NCBI RefSeq assembly: GCF_943913915.1
Contig: NZ_CALUAA010000028.1
Coordinates: 1-7,039, forward strand
Direction of reading: 5' to 3'
Origin: an uncultured Peptoniphilus sp.
GTDB lineage: Bacteria > Bacillota > Clostridia > Tissierellales > Peptoniphilaceae
DNA: 7,039 nucleotides
Shown here: positions 6,481 through 7,039 of the stretch, one piece after another
Layout: the number at the start of each line of letters is the position of its first letter
How positions within the stretch are numbered: the first letter of the stretch is position 1
Program-made: the position numbers and the translations under genes
Notes under the pieces: model-generated
Told to the model about the DNA's origin: nothing
Seen by the model: only the letters and a program-made list of their open reading frames with translations
Database searches by the model: none

Positions 6481-6632
6481 CCCTACGAACGACGCCCACA
6501 CCATGTGCATGTAGGGGCGTGCCTGAAGCCCTAGCCCGAAATCTTTGATTTCGTGGCAGGTCTCATGTCAAGAATCTCCAAGAAGCCGAGCGAAGCGACG
6601 GCTGATTGGGTAGATTCGACGGCCGCACGCCC
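6481..6632. repeat. Multi-branched inverted-repeat element (possible dispersed repeat or structured RNA)
   Basis: GGGCGTGC (6515-6522) and GCACGCCC (6625-6632) form an 8-bp closing stem. Inside it are two hairpins. The first has CGAAATC (6537-6543) with GATTTCG (6547-6553), extended by GCC/GGC. The second has GAATCT (6572-6577) with AGATTC (6612-6617) enclosing AGCCG (6584-6588) with CGGCT (6599-6603), tipped by GCGAAGC. In front, CCCTAC (6481-6486) can pair with GTAGGG (6511-6516), and ACGCCC (6492-6497) with GGGCGT (6515-6520). Both compete with the closing stem. The GTAGGGGCG ... CGCCCGC outline resembles short intergenic repeats I associate with Clostridia, though this is recollection, not a search result. 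Confidence 0.5.
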
Positions 6633-6642
6633 GCAAGGGACT

Positions 6643-6713
6643 TTCAAAAATATTTTATTTTTTCGTAAAAAATGCTTTAGCAAAAATAAATCATTCATTC
6701 AAAAAATATTTTA
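6643..6713. repeat. AT-rich direct repeat TTCA(5-6)TATTTTA
   Basis: The copies at 6643-6657 and 6698-6713 differ only by one extra A. Between them is a 7-bp A/T hairpin (ATTTTTT at 6657-6663, AAAAAAT at 6667-6673) and a short TCATTCATTC run. The second copy runs into the left arm of the next hairpin. The meaning is unknown. It may be the edge of a dispersed element. Confidence 0.4.
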
Positions 6714-6763
6714 GGAGGAGGGAATAGGGCGCTGCGATTCGCCCTTTTTCCCTCCTCCTAAAA
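6709..6763. repeat. Long hairpin with 16-bp perfect arms
   Basis: TTTTAGGAGGAGGGAA (6709-6724) is perfectly complementary to the segment at 6748-6763. A second stem, GGGCG (6727-6731) with CGCCC (6740-6744), lies inside, with an eight-base loop. The T-rich side comes first and the A-rich side last, the reverse of an intrinsic terminator, and no T-run follows on the plus strand. It looks more like a palindromic repeat unit, or a transcript-stabilising or attenuating structure at the end of the CLC operon. Confidence 0.6.
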
Positions 6764-6799
6764 CCACCTCCCTTTTCACCCTAACGCTTTCTATATGTG

Positions 6800-6819
6800 C
6801 GAAGCCCTAACGGGCTTCG
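6800..6819 (+). terminator. Terminator-like hairpin downstream of the CLC operon
   Basis: CGAAGCCC (6800-6807) and GGGCTTCG (6812-6819) form an 8-bp GC-rich stem with a TAAC loop, followed by ATTTGTATT. The shape fits an intrinsic terminator on the plus strand, but the T-tract is interrupted and the site is about 330 bases beyond the last gene. No better candidate for ending the operon is seen. Confidence 0.4.
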
Positions 6820-6888
6820 ATTTGTATTGGGCTATGTTGCGGAAGAGGTTCTCTTAATTGGATTTTTATCGTCGCTCACATTTAACGG

Positions 6889-6902
6889 GCGGGCAGGCCC
6901 GC
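6889..6902. repeat. GC-rich palindrome
   Basis: GCGGGC and GCCCGC are separated by AG, making a 14-base dyad within an otherwise mixed-composition stretch. TGGGG (6904-6908) with CCCCA (6924-6928) forms another possible stem just to its right. No function can be assigned. Confidence 0.35.
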
Positions 6903-6909
6903 ATGGGGT

Positions 6910-6971
6910 ATGCGGAAAGAATCCCCCAACTGAAACACATATCTTCCGCATGAATATCATATGATGCGGAA
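6910..6971. repeat. ATGCGGAA motif cluster in both orientations
   Basis: ATGCGGAA occurs at 6910-6917 and 6964-6971, and its inverse TTCCGCAT at 6944-6951. A related TTGCGGAA lies just to the left at 6837-6844. The last two ATGCGGAA-type sites face each other around the perfect palindrome ATCATATGAT (6956-6965). This could be a set of protein-binding sites or part of a dispersed repeat. Confidence 0.42.
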
Positions 6972-6989
6972 AATGCCACAGGCATTTTC
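6969..6989. repeat. Perfect 9-bp hairpin
   Basis: GAAAATGCC (6969-6977) and GGCATTTTC (6981-6989) flank the loop ACA. It directly follows and overlaps the last ATGCGGAA motif. No T-run follows on the plus strand, so it is not a standard terminator in that direction. Confidence 0.45.
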
Positions 6990-7014
6990 ATCTCATCAAA
7001 AAGCCGGCCAGAAT

Positions 7015-7039
7015 GGGGTTGGGGTCCGCGGGGAAGGGG
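7015..7039 (+). other. Four-tetrad G-quadruplex motif
   Basis: Four runs of exactly four G (7015-7018, 7021-7024, 7030-7033, 7036-7039) are separated by loops TT, TCCGC and AA. This meets the strict G4+N(1-7) pattern and should fold very stably in single-stranded DNA or RNA. It sits at the window edge, so its gene context to the right is unknown. Confidence 0.6.

Larger units (their letters stand above)
6472..7039. other. Gene-poor, repeat-rich intergenic region
   Basis: These 568 bases hold no convincing complete gene. From left to right they contain a branched inverted-repeat element (6481-6632), an AT-rich direct repeat (6643-6713), a 16-bp-arm hairpin (6709-6763), a terminator-like hairpin (6800-6819), a GCGGAA motif cluster (6839-6971), a 9-bp hairpin (6969-6989) and a G-quadruplex motif (7015-7039). 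One minus-strand frame is open across the right edge. Confidence 0.6.
6866..7039 (-). other. Open frame entering from the right edge (probably non-coding)
   Basis: A minus-strand frame stays open from base 7039 to a TAA at 6866-6868, giving 57 residues with no start inside a clear context. The end reads MRACPPVKCERR. The composition (Pro, Arg, Cys, His) is unlike the genes here, and the frame runs through the G-quadruplex motif, the GCGGAA cluster and several hairpins. I think it is a frame kept open by chance in repeat DNA, or a degraded gene tail, rather than a working gene. Confidence 0.2.

Noticed and set aside
6709..6763. The long hairpin as a standard intrinsic terminator.
   Set aside because: The stem starts with T and ends with A on the plus strand and no T-run follows. 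On the minus strand a T-tract follows, but no gene ends there.
6472..7039. A CRISPR array or tRNA/rRNA gene in the repeat-rich right end.
   Set aside because: The repeats are mainly inverted and unevenly spaced with no regular spacer pattern, and no cloverleaf or rRNA-like sequence was seen.

Overview
The window looks like a chromosomal segment of a low-to-moderate GC, Gram-positive-type anaerobe (Firmicutes). The evidence is strong AGGAGG-type ribosome sites, two lipoproteins with lipoboxes, translationally coupled genes and a signal-peptide surface protein of a style common in anaerobic cocci. A Peptoniphilaceae-like (Peptoniphilus/Aedoeadaptatus) host is my best guess from general resemblance, not from a database search.

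Left end (1-1005): a secreted surface-protein gene on the minus strand is cut off after about 212 native codons by the end of an insertion sequence that runs out of the window. The IS tip (1-52) resembles the terminal repeat of the IS150 group of the IS3 family. It folds into a near-perfect hairpin that would hide a Shine-Dalgarno sequence. Between the surface gene and the next gene lie a candidate extended -10 promoter, a doubtful 60-codon ORF and the terminator of the neighbouring operon.

1006-3314: a complete polar amino-acid ABC importer operon on the minus strand, in the order substrate-binding lipoprotein, permease, ATPase. It has a good sigma-A-type promoter (TTTACA-N17-TATTAT) and an intrinsic terminator. 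The lipoprotein captures an amino acid outside the cell, the permease forms the channel and the ATPase drives uptake.

3315-6471: a divergent plus-strand operon of three genes joined by two ATGA overlaps. They encode a CLC-type H+/Cl- antiporter with a C-terminal RCK_C/TrkA_C domain, a LivJ-like type I periplasmic-binding-fold lipoprotein with no LivHMGF transporter nearby, and a small polytopic membrane protein I do not recognise. The tight coupling suggests one functional unit. This is the best candidate in the window for an undescribed system, perhaps a ligand-sensing or ligand-modulated chloride/proton exchanger.

Right end (6472-7039): 568 bases without a convincing complete gene but dense in structure. 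It holds a multi-branched inverted-repeat element with mutually exclusive pairings, an AT-rich stretch with a direct repeat, a hairpin with 16-bp perfect arms, a terminator-like hairpin, a cluster of GCGGAA motifs in both orientations, and a four-tetrad G-quadruplex motif at the edge. A minus-strand frame is also open from the edge to a stop at 6866. It looks like an accumulation of dispersed intergenic repeats.
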